Counted from the stretch's first letter, positions 50,408-58,345 are shown. The stretch: DNA of 64,000 nt from Bartonella sp. HY328 (GCF_025449335.1 NZ_CP104883.1:2162501-2226500), one strand, 5' to 3'. A program made the numbers and translations. The notes: generated by a model not told the origin, from the letters alone.

Positions 50408-50662
50408 ATGAACCCATTTTATAAAATTGGCATTATAGCCCTTGTCGTCACAGCCGCTTTTTTAAGCGGCTTTTTTTATGGCCGCGAGTTTGAGCGGGCA
50501 ACCACCTTGAAAAACGCCGCCAATGCCTATCAATCCGCAAGCGAGATCCAAAATGAAGTTAATCACCTTTCTGATTATGCCCTTTGCATTGCTCTTGGTG
50601 GGCTGCCAAACAAGTGCCAAGTTTTCCTGCGCGGGTTGGACAAAGCCACCCTTAATCAATGA
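50408..50662 (+). CDS. Inner-membrane spanin (Rz-like), short
   Basis: An 84-aa protein with an N-terminal TM helix (IGIIALVVTAAFLSGFFYG, residues 7-25) and a short helical periplasmic part (ERATTLKNAANAYQSASEIQNEV), shorter than typical Rz (about 150 aa). The next gene, a lipoprotein, starts inside it in another frame: the classical Rz/Rz1 nested arrangement. It would disrupt the outer membrane at the end of lysis together with Rz1. Confidence 0.72.
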   Translation: MNPFYKIGIIALVVTAAFLSGFFYGREFERATTLKNAANAYQSASEIQNEVNHLSDYALCIALGGLPNKCQVFLRGLDKATLNQ

Positions 50663-50753
50663 GCCTGCCCAATTGGTCAAAACCGAGCCGCAACTCACCA
50701 AATGGCTCATTGCAACCAACCGCTTTGGGGCAAAACAAAAGTGCTGGAAATAA
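50553..50753 (+). CDS. Outer-membrane spanin lipoprotein (Rz1-like)
   Basis: A 66-aa lipoprotein from ATG 50553 (MKLITFLIMPFALLLVGCQTS). The lipobox LLVGC puts the lipid-modified Cys at residue 18. The mature part includes GWTKPPLINEPAQLVKTEP, Pro-containing as in Rz1. It starts 145 bp into the Rz-like gene in a different frame and extends 91 bp past its stop. Confidence 0.75.
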   Translation: MKLITFLIMPFALLLVGCQTSAKFSCAGWTKPPLINEPAQLVKTEPQLTKWLIATNRFGAKQKCWK

Positions 50754-50800
50754 TGCAACGCTTCCACCCACCACTAAAAATAACGCCAAGGACCATAATA

Positions 50801-51103
50801 ATGAATGACTTTAAGGATCAACTTGGCTTTATCTTTGCAATTCTTGGCGGGCTGTTGGTGTCCATGCTGACATCCACACGCCATTCTTTTTGGCTTGCCC
50901 TCACCCGTATTTCTGCTGGCTTGTTTTGCGCCTTTTTCTTTACTGAGCCGATGATGCACTGGATGGAATTAAATCCCGCCACCTATCGCAATAGTGTTGC
51001 AGGGCTATTAGCCATGGCGGGCTATGCGGCTGTGCGCTTTATCAGCGACCTTAATAAAGAAGACCTTTTTCGAATATTACAAATTTTACGAGGTGGAAAA
51101 TGA
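50801..51103 (+). CDS. Holin-like membrane protein
   Basis: A 100-aa protein with three hydrophobic segments (about residues 8-22, 29-47, 63-80). ATG 50801 has AAGGA upstream; a longer frame from 50702 overlaps Rz1 and is rejected. By size, topology and place it is the likely holin or a holin-type protein (three-TM class). ATGA overlap with the next gene. Confidence 0.72.
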   Translation: MNDFKDQLGFIFAILGGLLVSMLTSTRHSFWLALTRISAGLFCAFFFTEPMMHWMELNPATYRNSVAGLLAMAGYAAVRFISDLNKEDLFRILQILRGGK

Positions 51104-51576
51104 AAATGCCACATATTGAATTAAGCAAAAATTGGTATGGTGCAATTATCGTGCTAGCTTTCATCGCCTTGCTTTTTATAAAACCTATCACTCGCTTTAT
51201 TGATGATGCCACCTCGCCGCAGCCGTGGTTTACCGCAGGCTTTGATGTACCAAATTTTGAAATCGGGCAAGATCCTGAAATTGCCTATCATTTGCGGGTA
51301 AACCGCCCAGTACGTGGGCAATGGTTTACCAGTATTTACGCCCAGGAAGACCAAGGCCAGCTTAGCTTAAGTTGCTCTGGCGGTGGCTATGCCTATTACC
51401 AAATTGATGCAAACGGCACCACGTTAATGCCATTGAGCCGTTTTATCGGCAGCCCCTGCAATTTACGCGCGGGAAGTTACCGTATTTGCACCAATTATGA
51501 TTTGGAAGATGAGGGCGACAACACCCGCACCTTCGGCCCCTTTTGTGATGTATTTAAGGTAAACAAAGCTCAATAA
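51100..51576 (+). CDS. Membrane-anchored periplasmic phage protein, unknown
   Basis: A 158-aa protein: an N-terminal TM anchor (WYGAIIVLAFIALLFIKPI) and an extracytoplasmic beta-rich domain (LRVNRPVRGQWFTSIYAQEDQGQLSLSCSGGGYAYYQIDANGTTLMPLSRF) with three to four Cys. Coupled to the holin-like gene by an ATGA overlap, so co-translated. Role unknown; lysis control or exclusion are possibilities. Confidence 0.72.
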   Translation: MKMPHIELSKNWYGAIIVLAFIALLFIKPITRFIDDATSPQPWFTAGFDVPNFEIGQDPEIAYHLRVNRPVRGQWFTSIYAQEDQGQLSLSCSGGGYAYYQIDANGTTLMPLSRFIGSPCNLRAGSYRICTNYDLEDEGDNTRTFGPFCDVFKVNKAQ

Positions 51577-52157
51577 TATTGTGTTTTTAATAAGTATTTT
51601 CCGAGTTCTTTGATTTCACGATTAGTGTCTAGATTGCGTGCAGATATGATATTATCACTTCTAAATGTTCGATCTTCTTTGCGTGAATGACAAAAGGCTG
51701 AAATATAATAAACTTTCTGTTGTGGCTGATAGCATATTTCTTTTGGGGTAATGATGCGCTCACTTACCACACCTTCAAAATCACGATATTCAATTTGAAA
51801 ATTTGCGTCAACAAGGACGGGACGACAGTTTTCATTAAACCAATTTTGAAACTTGCTATTTGTTTTGTTTTCAAGCCGTCTTATGGTGCGTTCCATTTCA
51901 GCAATACGGTCTTGGTTCGGCTGCTCAACTACCTCAATTTTAGCTTCAACTGGCTTTGCTTCAATCGCAGCTATTGCAGGCTGTGGTAAAACTGCAATAT
52001 CTTCTTCAAGTGGGGGAATAACAGAGCTACGGAACAAATGGGCAATTTGCTTATCTTTTATATCCAACTGGCCACGCAATTTTTTTGCCTTGCGCCAATG
52101 ATAAATCCAACCAACTAAAAATATAACGGCAAGTAAATACCCCATAACATACCCCAC
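51570..52157 (-). CDS. Membrane-anchored WYL-like domain protein
   Basis: A 195-aa protein on the opposite strand. One N-terminal TM helix (MGYLLAVIFLVGWIYH), a basic linker, then a coiled-coil stretch (DRIAEMERTIRRLENKTN) and a C-terminal region (FQIEYRDFEGVVSERIITPKEICYQPQQKVYYISAFCHSRKEDRTFRSDNIISARNLDTN) that follows the WYL pattern I-x-Y-x-D-x-x-G-x-x-S-x-R-x-I-x-P, then y-x-x-A-x-C-x-x-R-x-x-x-R-x-F-R-x-D-x-I. WYL domains bind ligands, often nucleic acid fragments, and usually sit in cytoplasmic regulators; a membrane-tethered form is unusual. It converges with the previous gene with a 7-bp overlap. Confidence 0.72.
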   Translation of the reverse strand: MGYVMGYLLAVIFLVGWIYHWRKAKKLRGQLDIKDKQIAHLFRSSVIPPLEEDIAVLPQPAIAAIEAKPVEAKIEVVEQPNQDRIAEMERTIRRLENKTNSKFQNWFNENCRPVLVDANFQIEYRDFEGVVSERIITPKEICYQPQQKVYYISAFCHSRKEDRTFRSDNIISARNLDTNREIKELGKYLLKTQYY

Positions 52158-52477
52158 CCTTTAAAGAATTTAAAATTTAGCACAGATTTTCTGTTTATCA
52201 AATACGGCTTGACATTTATTCGCTTATACGGCAGATTCTTCCATGGTGCTGAACACACCACTCACAGCGGAAGTGCAACCGATATTGCAATTTCCTTATA
52301 CGATTATCGCAATGGCAACGCTTTTCAGCGCTTTGCTTGCTGTGGTCGGGTGTCCATAGTTATACAAAACCAGCAATGGGAAGGCTATGGGCGGACTGTG
52401 AGCCGTGTTCAACCACCCGACTTTATTTTGCTCCCTTGAACAGGAGCACTTTGAACTTACGCTCACAGGAGGCCGTC
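52158..52477 (+). ncRNA. Structured leader upstream of the antirepressor operon
   Basis: No credible ORF. Nested complementary arms suggest a folded RNA: GTCGGGTG (52345-52352) with CACCCGAC (52414-52421), enclosing CCATAG (52354-52359) with CTATGG (52385-52390) and a small CGG/CCG hairpin; then TGCTCC/GGAGCA (about 52430-52449) just before the AGGAGG ribosome-binding site (52467-52472). A TTGACA (52209-52214) with a weak -10 17 bp on may be the promoter. From memory it recalls the structured leaders upstream of phage antirepressor/Ash-like genes. Confidence 0.5.
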
Positions 52478-52828
52478 ATGGCTATTACTTCTATTCCCCA
52501 ATTAACGGATGAATCCGTCTTAGCCCAAAAACTAGCCTATGAAATTTATCATAAAAAGCGGCTTTTAGTAGAAGCCATCATTGAAAATCTAATTAATCTT
52601 TTAGATCAAATTGACGGCGATGCTGATTTTGAACCTGATGAAAGTGATTTTGAAGAAGACGGCGATTTTGAACCCAAATATGGTTGGTCTTCCTATTTTA
52701 ATCAGGATTGCAAAAGCTTTCACAAGAGCGAACCTTATCGGCTGGTCAATGATAAGCATCCAGCAACCGCTATGCGCAGCCTTTTCGAGATTCCCGCCAT
52801 GGATAGATACAAGGGGATTTACATATGA
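52478..52828 (+). CDS. Acidic small phage protein
   Basis: A 116-aa protein with a perfect AGGAGG before the ATG at 52478. Helical N-terminus (LAQKLAYEIYHKKRLLVEAIIENLINLLDQIDG), then a very acidic stretch (DADFEPDESDFEEDGDFEPKYG) that could mimic DNA or bind a basic partner, and a C-terminal part (RLVNDKHPATAMRSLFEIPAMDRYKG). Stop overlaps the next start by four bases (ATGA), so it is co-translated with the antirepressor. Unknown family. Confidence 0.75.
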   Translation: MAITSIPQLTDESVLAQKLAYEIYHKKRLLVEAIIENLINLLDQIDGDADFEPDESDFEEDGDFEPKYGWSSYFNQDCKSFHKSEPYRLVNDKHPATAMRSLFEIPAMDRYKGIYI

Positions 52829-53553
52829 ACCCCTTAACCACCTTTGATTTTGAAGACCATGTAGTGCGCTCAATGCTAATTAACGACGAACCTTGGTTTA
52901 TTGGCAAAGATATTTGCGCTTGCTTGGATATTAGCAAATATCGTGATGCATTGGCCACATTAGATAATGACGAAAAAGGGGTGTCCAGTAAAACTGGACA
53001 CCCTTCGCTTAACCAAGAAATGATTATTATTAACGAGGCGGGATTATACCGCCTTGTCTTTCGTTCACGCAAAGCGGAGGCAGAACGTTTCAAGCGGTGC
53101 CTTGCCCATGAGGTTTTGCCTTCTATCCGCAAAACAGGTCAATATCGCGCTGCATCAATTGACCTTGATAATATAGACGAAAAATTGCGACTGGTGGCAG
53201 AATCTCGCCGCATCTTTGGCCGCAAAGCCGCACAAATATTATGGGATGATATTGGTCTGCCACCTGTCGCGCAAGAAGATGATAAGCCAGCAATCAACCA
53301 CAATAACCAACTATTAGATTATTTACGCGAATTTATCGACCAATGCTTAATTGAAGACCCAACAGGCCGCATCAGTGCCGATGAAGCTTATAAAACCTAT
53401 TGCGCATGGGCTGCCAAAGCCCATGCCCCTTATTTTACTAAAATGCACTTTTCGCGGCTGATGGTGAAAGGCATTTATATCCGCCGCGTCAAATCCGGCA
53501 CAAGCTACTATTGTGGATATAGGATAGTTAGCAACATTCAAAAATCATTATAA
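52825..53553 (+). CDS. BRO-N family phage antirepressor
   Basis: A 242-aa protein. N-terminal BRO-N domain (about residues 5-100): NDEPWFIGKDICACLDISKYRDALATLDNDEKGV...IINEAGLYRLVFRSRKAEAERFKRCLAHEVLPSIRKTG. The C-terminal part (about 165-240: TGRISADEAYKTYCAWAAKAHAPYFTKMHFSRLMVKGIYIRRVKSGTSYYCGYRI) is a winged-helix of the D5/primase C-terminal type. Such proteins bind and inactivate CI-type repressors. It is far from the immunity region, near attR. Confidence 0.88.
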   Translation: MNPLTTFDFEDHVVRSMLINDEPWFIGKDICACLDISKYRDALATLDNDEKGVSSKTGHPSLNQEMIIINEAGLYRLVFRSRKAEAERFKRCLAHEVLPSIRKTGQYRAASIDLDNIDEKLRLVAESRRIFGRKAAQILWDDIGLPPVAQEDDKPAINHNNQLLDYLREFIDQCLIEDPTGRISADEAYKTYCAWAAKAHAPYFTKMHFSRLMVKGIYIRRVKSGTSYYCGYRIVSNIQKSL

Positions 53554-53643
53554 CATATATATTTATTTAATAATCAAATATAGTTTGAAAATTTCATAAA
53601 ATAAATTACAATACTATGAGCAATAAAAAAAAGGAAAAATGTA

Positions 53644-53967
53644 ATGGATTTTACAGATGGCGATGTAATTGTAAAAATTAATGAAATCAAAATTAAAGAA
53701 ATTTACCCTGCTGCGTACGCTATATTTCCATTTTTAGATAACTTATTTGTAGAATTAATCAACAGCTATAGTGCCAAAGCCAAAAATGGCGATTTTACAA
53801 TTGAATTTGCCAGTAAAAATGATTTTTTTAAACCAAATGGGCAATTCTGGCTAGCCCAATATATTGATGAATGGAATCTATCTCAGGCAAAAATTATAAG
53901 TATTGAACGTTCTCAGGGAATTGAGAGTATTAATTATAAAATAAAATGTAAGGTAGTAAAAAATTAA
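53644..53967 (+). CDS. Small AT-rich hypothetical protein
   Basis: A 107-aa protein with AAGGA 9 nt before the ATG. Base composition is more AT-rich than the phage average. Beta/alpha mix (DVIVKINEIKIKEIYPAAYAIFPFLDNLFVELINSYSAK), C-terminal basic end (INYKIKCKVVKN). Unknown. Accessory gene candidate. Confidence 0.7.
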   Translation: MDFTDGDVIVKINEIKIKEIYPAAYAIFPFLDNLFVELINSYSAKAKNGDFTIEFASKNDFFKPNGQFWLAQYIDEWNLSQAKIISIERSQGIESINYKIKCKVVKN

Positions 53968-53997
53968 TACTAATTAATTTGCCTTATCTTTATTCAA

Positions 53998-54240
53998 TTA
54001 ACGGTTCATATGGGTATAACCAAATTGCGCATAGCCTTTTGTGCCACAAGCTTTGCATTTAAGCTTTGGAATAATTGCGGTAAGCAACATATTTTTATGA
54101 TATTTTCGCTTTATAAAGTGTTGGTCGATTGAGCCTATATGTGCACATTTGATGCAATAGCCGCAAAGTTGATGCCATGGCCTAATGTCTTCAACGGTAT
54201 CATCACCATAATATCCGCCTAATGTTTTGGGTTTTCTCAT
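53998..54240 (-). CDS. Small zinc-ribbon-like protein
   Basis: An 80-aa protein with Cys/His pairs: CGYCIKCAHIG...CKACGTKGYAQFG, which could bind one or two zinc ions. Its start codon abuts the stop of the upstream gene (one-base spacing), so it is co-translated. Unknown function; DNA binding is plausible. Confidence 0.65.
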   Translation of the reverse strand: MRKPKTLGGYYGDDTVEDIRPWHQLCGYCIKCAHIGSIDQHFIKRKYHKNMLLTAIIPKLKCKACGTKGYAQFGYTHMNR

Positions 54241-54426
54241 TTAGTCTATTGGAACCTCTGGCTTCCAACCGCGAACAAAACCCGATGACATGGCATTGGC
54301 CGACATCTTCACTTGATAAATAAGCTGCTCACGCTCCAGTAGTAATTGGTTAAGCAAGGCCTTAACATCCCCACCCCATGCTTCAATCAATAGGTCAAGT
54401 TCATCCTTTTGCTGTGCTGTATTCAT
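54241..54426 (-). CDS. Small helical phage protein
   Basis: A 61-aa protein: MNTAQQKDELDLLIEAWGGDVKALLNQLLLEREQLIYQVKMSANAMSSGF. AAGGA precedes the ATG, and a promoter (TTGACT, 54482-54477; 17 bp; AACAAT, 54459-54454) lies upstream. Located next to attR; an excisionase or accessory role is possible but not shown. Confidence 0.65.
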   Translation of the reverse strand: MNTAQQKDELDLLIEAWGGDVKALLNQLLLEREQLIYQVKMSANAMSSGFVRGWKPEVPID

Positions 54427-54453
54427 AACCGAATCCTTTTATTTTGTTCACGT

Positions 54454-54482
54454 ATTGTTCTTTTTTTCCTTAAAAGAGTCAA
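54454..54482 (-). promoter_or_regulatory. Promoter of the two small genes beside attR
   Basis: Minus strand TTGACT (54482-54477), 17 bp, AACAAT (54459-54454), about 28 bp upstream of the ATG at 54426. Confidence 0.6.
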
Positions 54483-54549
54483 TCCTTATTTAGTGTTTTA
54501 CAAATCTTATTGATTCGTCCACTTCATTAAAATATATGGTGCGCAACGT

Positions 54550-54585
54550 CACACAAAAAGAAACACCAAAAAAATAACATTTTGA
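54550..54585 (+). promoter_or_regulatory. Candidate integrase arm-type sites, right end
   Basis: CACACAAAAA (54550-54559) and ATAACATTTTGA (54574-54585) copy the two elements at 9091-9114, in the same order, with spacing 12 bp longer. Confidence 0.4.
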
Positions 54586-54637
54586 CTAAAAATCACAAAA
54601 AACAAAATAAAAACAATAATTCAAATTGACAATTGGC

Positions 54638-54656
54638 TCCCGCCGTCCGCACCACA
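54638..54656 (+). other. attR core
   Basis: TCCCGCCGTCCGCACCACA is identical to the tRNA-Leu 3' end at 9076-9094. It is a free-standing tRNA fragment without the 5' part, so it marks the right junction. Confidence 0.95.
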
Positions 54657-54918
54657 AGTTTCAGCATTGAAATAAAAAATGATGGCGCCGATTAAAATTG
54701 TTTTTAGCCACAACTTGCATTTATAATCCGATTTTTTGAAATTTTACTCTAAGATTCAACGCATAAACTGGCCTTTTAAGCTTTAGCAGATCACCAAGCT
54801 TATCTTTATTTTCTCACATTTGCGCTTTTTTTCAAATTATTTAATCACATTTTATATTAAAAATCATAGACCTAGTAATTTAGGCTAATTTCAATTTGAG
54901 ACTATTTGAAAGATCATC

Positions 54919-55791
54919 ATGAATCTGTGGCATCGCTTATCATCATGTTTATTATTCATCCTTATTTTGAACTCTCCTGCCCTTGCTATTGATAACAAGG
55001 CATTAATAAAGATTGTTCAAGATGAAGAACATAGATTAAATGCGCAAATTGGTGTTGCCATTTTAGATACTCAAACAAACCAAATAGCAAGCTATAAAGG
55101 AAATGAACTTTTTCCTCTCAATAGCACACACAAGACACTTATATGCGCAGCGTTGCTAAAGGGTTTTGATAATAGACAAATAGATATTACGGAAAAAGTA
55201 CAATATAGTAAAACGGACATAATCGAATATTCGCCGATCACTAAAAACCAAACCAAATCCATGAATTGGCTAGACTTATGTAGTGCAGCCGTAAGCTATA
55301 GTGATAATACGGCTGCCAATTTAATACACAAAAAGGTTGGTGGCCCCCATGCCATGAATCATTTTTTCAAGCAGTTGAAAGACCACACCACGCGCCTTGA
55401 TCGCTTTGAGCCAGAATTAAATAGTGCAATTAATGGCGATTTAAGAGATACAACCAGCCCAAATGCAATTGCTCACACTCTTAAAGAGCTTTTGCTTTCA
55501 AATTTTTTAAGCCCTTCATCTCGCAAGCAACTGATACAATGGATGATAGACGACAAAGTGGCTGACGCATTATTACGCTCTAAACTACCAAATGGTTGGA
55601 AGATTGCCGACAAAACTGGAGCTGGCGGTTTCGGCTCACGAGGAATTATTGCAGCGGTTTGGCCAAAGACAGATAAACCGATAATAATAGCAATCTACAT
55701 AAAAAACACTAAAGCAAATATGGAGGAAAGAAATTCTAGTATAGCTAATATAGGAAAACATATATTTGATAGCTATCAAAAGAATAATTAG
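54919..55791 (+). CDS. Class A beta-lactamase
   Basis: A 290-aa serine beta-lactamase. Signal peptide ends NSPALA (about residue 23). Active-site motifs are all present: S69-T-H-K72 (the STxK box, with His instead of the usual Phe/Tyr), S128-D-N130, E164-P-E-L-N168 (omega loop) and K232-T-G. It hydrolyses penicillins and perhaps early cephalosporins in the periplasm. It lies just outside attR, so it is chromosomal in this strain, not phage cargo. No adjacent LysR-type regulator is seen. Confidence 0.93.
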   Translation: MNLWHRLSSCLLFILILNSPALAIDNKALIKIVQDEEHRLNAQIGVAILDTQTNQIASYKGNELFPLNSTHKTLICAALLKGFDNRQIDITEKVQYSKTDIIEYSPITKNQTKSMNWLDLCSAAVSYSDNTAANLIHKKVGGPHAMNHFFKQLKDHTTRLDRFEPELNSAINGDLRDTTSPNAIAHTLKELLLSNFLSPSSRKQLIQWMIDDKVADALLRSKLPNGWKIADKTGAGGFGSRGIIAAVWPKTDKPIIIAIYIKNTKANMEERNSSIANIGKHIFDSYQKNN

Positions 55792-55810
55792 ATCTTTGTT
55801 ATTATGTAAG

Positions 55811-55843
55811 GTCAAAGCGCCGCATTTATTGAAGCGCTTTGAC
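55811..55843. terminator. Hairpin between convergent genes
   Basis: GTCAAAGCGC (55811-55820) and GCGCTTTGAC (55834-55843), a 10-bp perfect stem with a 13-nt loop, between the beta-lactamase and the convergent membrane-protein gene. U-tracts are poor on both sides. Confidence 0.55.
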
Positions 55844-55853
55844 AAAAGAAAGA

Positions 55854-56876
55854 TTAAACTGCCATTTCTTTTCTGCTTCGCAAACCAATCATTCCTGCAA
55901 AAGCCGCAATTATTGCGCCCAATATACTTCCAATAAACGCCATCCAACTTCCACTAGCAATTGCATCACTAGCTTTATCAGCCTTAGCCTGAGCTTCGTC
56001 AGCAAGCTGTTTCATGTAAGTTTGCGTTTCGGCAATTGTTTGACGCATAGTGTTAATTTGATTTTGAATAATTTCACTGCGGTTATTATAAAGGTTTATA
56101 GCATTATTAGCCGCAGTTTGCGCCTCAGCTGGCGTCATACCATTATTTTCTAATGCTGTAATAACATCTTGCTTATTAATATTAGCTGTTAATCCCTTTG
56201 CGCGATTTTCAATGCTACTCATCAAATTATCAATAATCTTTTGGTAATCTGAAGGATTATATCGAATAGCATTAACAGCATTTCTAACATCTTGACGCGT
56301 AGCATCTAAAGCCGAACGAAGATTTTCAGGCTGCAATTGTGGTATATTTGTATTTTTTAAAATTTGGTCAAGTTTTTGACGAATATCGTTGCTATTTACA
56401 TCACTATTTTGATCCCCAATTAAATCATGTAATGATGAGCCAAACGACTGAGCAATATTATCCGAAAGCGATACAGTATTACCAGCAACACTGCCGATTG
56501 CCGAAGACGTATTTGAAACTGCGGTTGCCCCTATCCGCGCAGCTCCTGCTAGGCTCATAGTAGTAATAATTGCACCAACCAATAAAACTGCACACCAAGT
56601 TAAAAATCCATGGATTGCGCCGTTTGCACCAGCAAGACGACCGGCAATAAAACCACCAATAATAAGGGCGATAATAAGCCCGATAACTGAAGATATTCCA
56701 ACCGCCATGCCGATACCAGCAAATGGATTGTGACCATAAGGATTTAATGTTTGAAACCCTAAAGCAGTACTTAAAAACGAAAATAGGATTAATATTGCTA
56801 ATGTCGAAACGACACCTGCAAAAATGGCAGACCAAGATGTTGTCTTTTTATGTTCTAAATAAGGGGAGCTACTCAT
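55854..56876 (-). CDS. Membrane protein with helical periplasmic or cytoplasmic domain, unknown
   Basis: A 340-aa protein. Four TM helices: about residues 16-36 (SWSAIFAGVVSTLAILILFSFL), 56-80, 88-110, and one at the C-terminus (about 312-333, SWMAFIGSILGAIIAAFAGMIGL). A long helical region with coiled-coil character lies between (about 130-305, NLRSALDATRQDVRNAV...ETQTYMKQLADEAQAKADKASDA). Conserved in Rhizobiales as I recall, without a known role. ATG 56876 with AAAGG 7 nt upstream is taken rather than an earlier ATG. Confidence 0.8.
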   Translation of the reverse strand: MSSSPYLEHKKTTSWSAIFAGVVSTLAILILFSFLSTALGFQTLNPYGHNPFAGIGMAVGISSVIGLIIALIIGGFIAGRLAGANGAIHGFLTWCAVLLVGAIITTMSLAGAARIGATAVSNTSSAIGSVAGNTVSLSDNIAQSFGSSLHDLIGDQNSDVNSNDIRQKLDQILKNTNIPQLQPENLRSALDATRQDVRNAVNAIRYNPSDYQKIIDNLMSSIENRAKGLTANINKQDVITALENNGMTPAEAQTAANNAINLYNNRSEIIQNQINTMRQTIAETQTYMKQLADEAQAKADKASDAIASGSWMAFIGSILGAIIAAFAGMIGLRSRKEMAV

Positions 56877-57312
56877 TGTCAAGCCTTTCAAATGGCATTG
56901 ATGTGCAAAGAAAAATATTGCAAATAATTAAAACTTTTTACCTGTCGCAACTGTCAAGCGGTCAACAGCTTATGCATCAAATATCTGGCTTTCTAAATGC
57001 AATATTGGAGATAGGAGTTTTGCTACAAAACAAATCTCAGGCAAATTTTTCATAAATTTTTAAATTTATCGCCAAAATTTAGCCGTATTGAATTAAGTAT
57101 GGCGATATTTAAAATAAGAAAGGCTTAATGCTAATTTTATTATTGCTTATAAAAATTAAACGAAATAAGTTTGCTCGTTCAACAACCATTCAACATTAAT
57201 ATGAATTTTAACGCCTTTAAAATAAATATTTATCAATGGAGTTTATTAGAGAATTGAAAAAATTTAGCAGTATAGGAGTGAGAAAGGACCGATTATTGAA
57301 AATTAAGCAAGA
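56877..57312. other. AT-rich intergenic region
   Basis: I see no credible gene, repeat or structured element. A short plus-strand frame here is the antisense of the next gene's end. Confidence 0.55.
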
Positions 57313-57816
57313 TCAATTGATAGAGCACTCAAAATCCGGAGGAGAGCTATCTGCGTATATGGAACCATACCAGTCACATTGTTCTGGCTTTCTATTTTTA
57401 TTGTCATACCAAGTCATATCAAATGTAATTGAAATAAACTCACTCTTTTTTTCTGAAGATGGCAAGCCAAATTTTTTAATAAATTCTTCCCTTATTTGAT
57501 TAAATTTTCCTTTTTTACCATCATAAAACGTTTTCCGATATGTAATCATCAACGGCTTATCATCCCAGCTAGCGGAGCTAAGATATGCGTAAATATTGTG
57601 CTTTTTATCATAGATTGTGGTTAAAAAAGTTACATATTCACCTGAATCTGCTTTGATTCTTGCAGCATCTTCATATAAGCGCAAGATTTTCGTTCTTCGC
57701 TCAAGCTCTGCTATTGTCATATCAGTTGTTAAACCGATAATACTTAAAGGCTGGGCACTGTAAGCAACATTAAAGGGCGAAATCATAGCTAATATTAGTA
57801 TTAAAATATAACGCAT
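57313..57816 (-). CDS. Secreted hypothetical protein
   Basis: A 167-aa protein with a signal peptide (MRYILILILAMISPFNVAYSA) and a C-terminal part with two Cys (RKPEQCDWYG...PDFECSIN) likely to form a disulphide. The N-terminal mature part includes GLTTDMTIAELERRTKILRLYED. ATG 57816 is preferred, with GGGAG upstream, over an ATG six codons earlier. Periplasmic. Unknown. Confidence 0.75.
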   Translation of the reverse strand: MRYILILILAMISPFNVAYSAQPLSIIGLTTDMTIAELERRTKILRLYEDAARIKADSGEYVTFLTTIYDKKHNIYAYLSSASWDDKPLMITYRKTFYDGKKGKFNQIREEFIKKFGLPSSEKKSEFISITFDMTWYDNKNRKPEQCDWYGSIYADSSPPDFECSIN

Positions 57817-58033
57817 CTGGACTCCCCCACACAATTATTACTACGAATAAACTTAAATCAGATTTAACTATAAATTTTCTGTATAATAATAGCATAATAA
57901 AAATAAGACTAAGCTAATCTCCGCTTTAATAATACATCGACCTACCTTGGGGTCAGGACCTATTAATTTGAACTGGTCATTGCTCCCCTCACACAACATT
58001 ATCATTCAGCATAAAAATTTTCTATTGCTTAAC

Positions 58034-58345
58034 TTAATGGAAGCTAATACGATTTCCCGATATTTCGATGGCTTCGCTGCCATTAAGCGCATAGCGATCA
58101 CCATTGGCCAGAGTAATAAAACATCCCTTTAAACAAAAAGAAATCTGCTTTTGTGGATCGACCGAATAATCGCGGCGCGCTGCCCCTTCCGCAACAATAA
58201 TAATTGCAGCTTTGTCACCGCTATTTTGCACCGTTGCCGCCATGCTGTTTGTTGGCGACAAAGCTGAGGTGCAAAAACTCACTAAAGCCGCAAAAACAAC
58301 ACAATGCATCAAATTTTTATTCATTTTTTTTAATGAGCAATTCAT
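58034..58345 (-). CDS. Small secreted hypothetical protein
   Basis: A 103-aa protein with an N-terminal signal-like helix (LMHCVVFAALVSFCTSALSPTNSMA) and a small beta-rich domain containing two Cys (FCLKGCFITLANGDRYAL). It overlaps the MscS-type channel gene by four bases (ATGA), so the two are co-translated, and it may act with the channel. Unknown family. Confidence 0.72.
   Translation of the reverse strand: MNCSLKKMNKNLMHCVVFAALVSFCTSALSPTNSMAATVQNSGDKAAIIIVAEGAARRDYSVDPQKQISFCLKGCFITLANGDRYALNGSEAIEISGNRISFH

Larger units (their letters stand above)
9076..54656. mobile_element. Complete temperate prophage, lambda-type head with P2-type contractile tail
   Basis: The element is bounded by a 19-bp direct repeat of the tRNA-Leu 3' end and has an integrase immediately inside attL. 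It holds every expected module: integration, lambda-like immunity, replication, methylation, packaging, head, contractile tail, lysis and accessory genes. No structural gene looks truncated, so it is probably inducible. The repressor has a LexA-type cleavage site, which suggests SOS induction. Morphology would be a myovirus. Confidence 0.95.

Noticed and set aside
52209..52439. 76-aa frame in the antirepressor leader
   Set aside because: Coincides with the complementary arms of the structured leader; no ribosome-binding site.
57236..57499. 87-aa plus-strand frame opposite the secreted hypothetical gene
   Set aside because: Mostly antisense of the 57313-57816 gene, which has a signal peptide and a GGGAG site.
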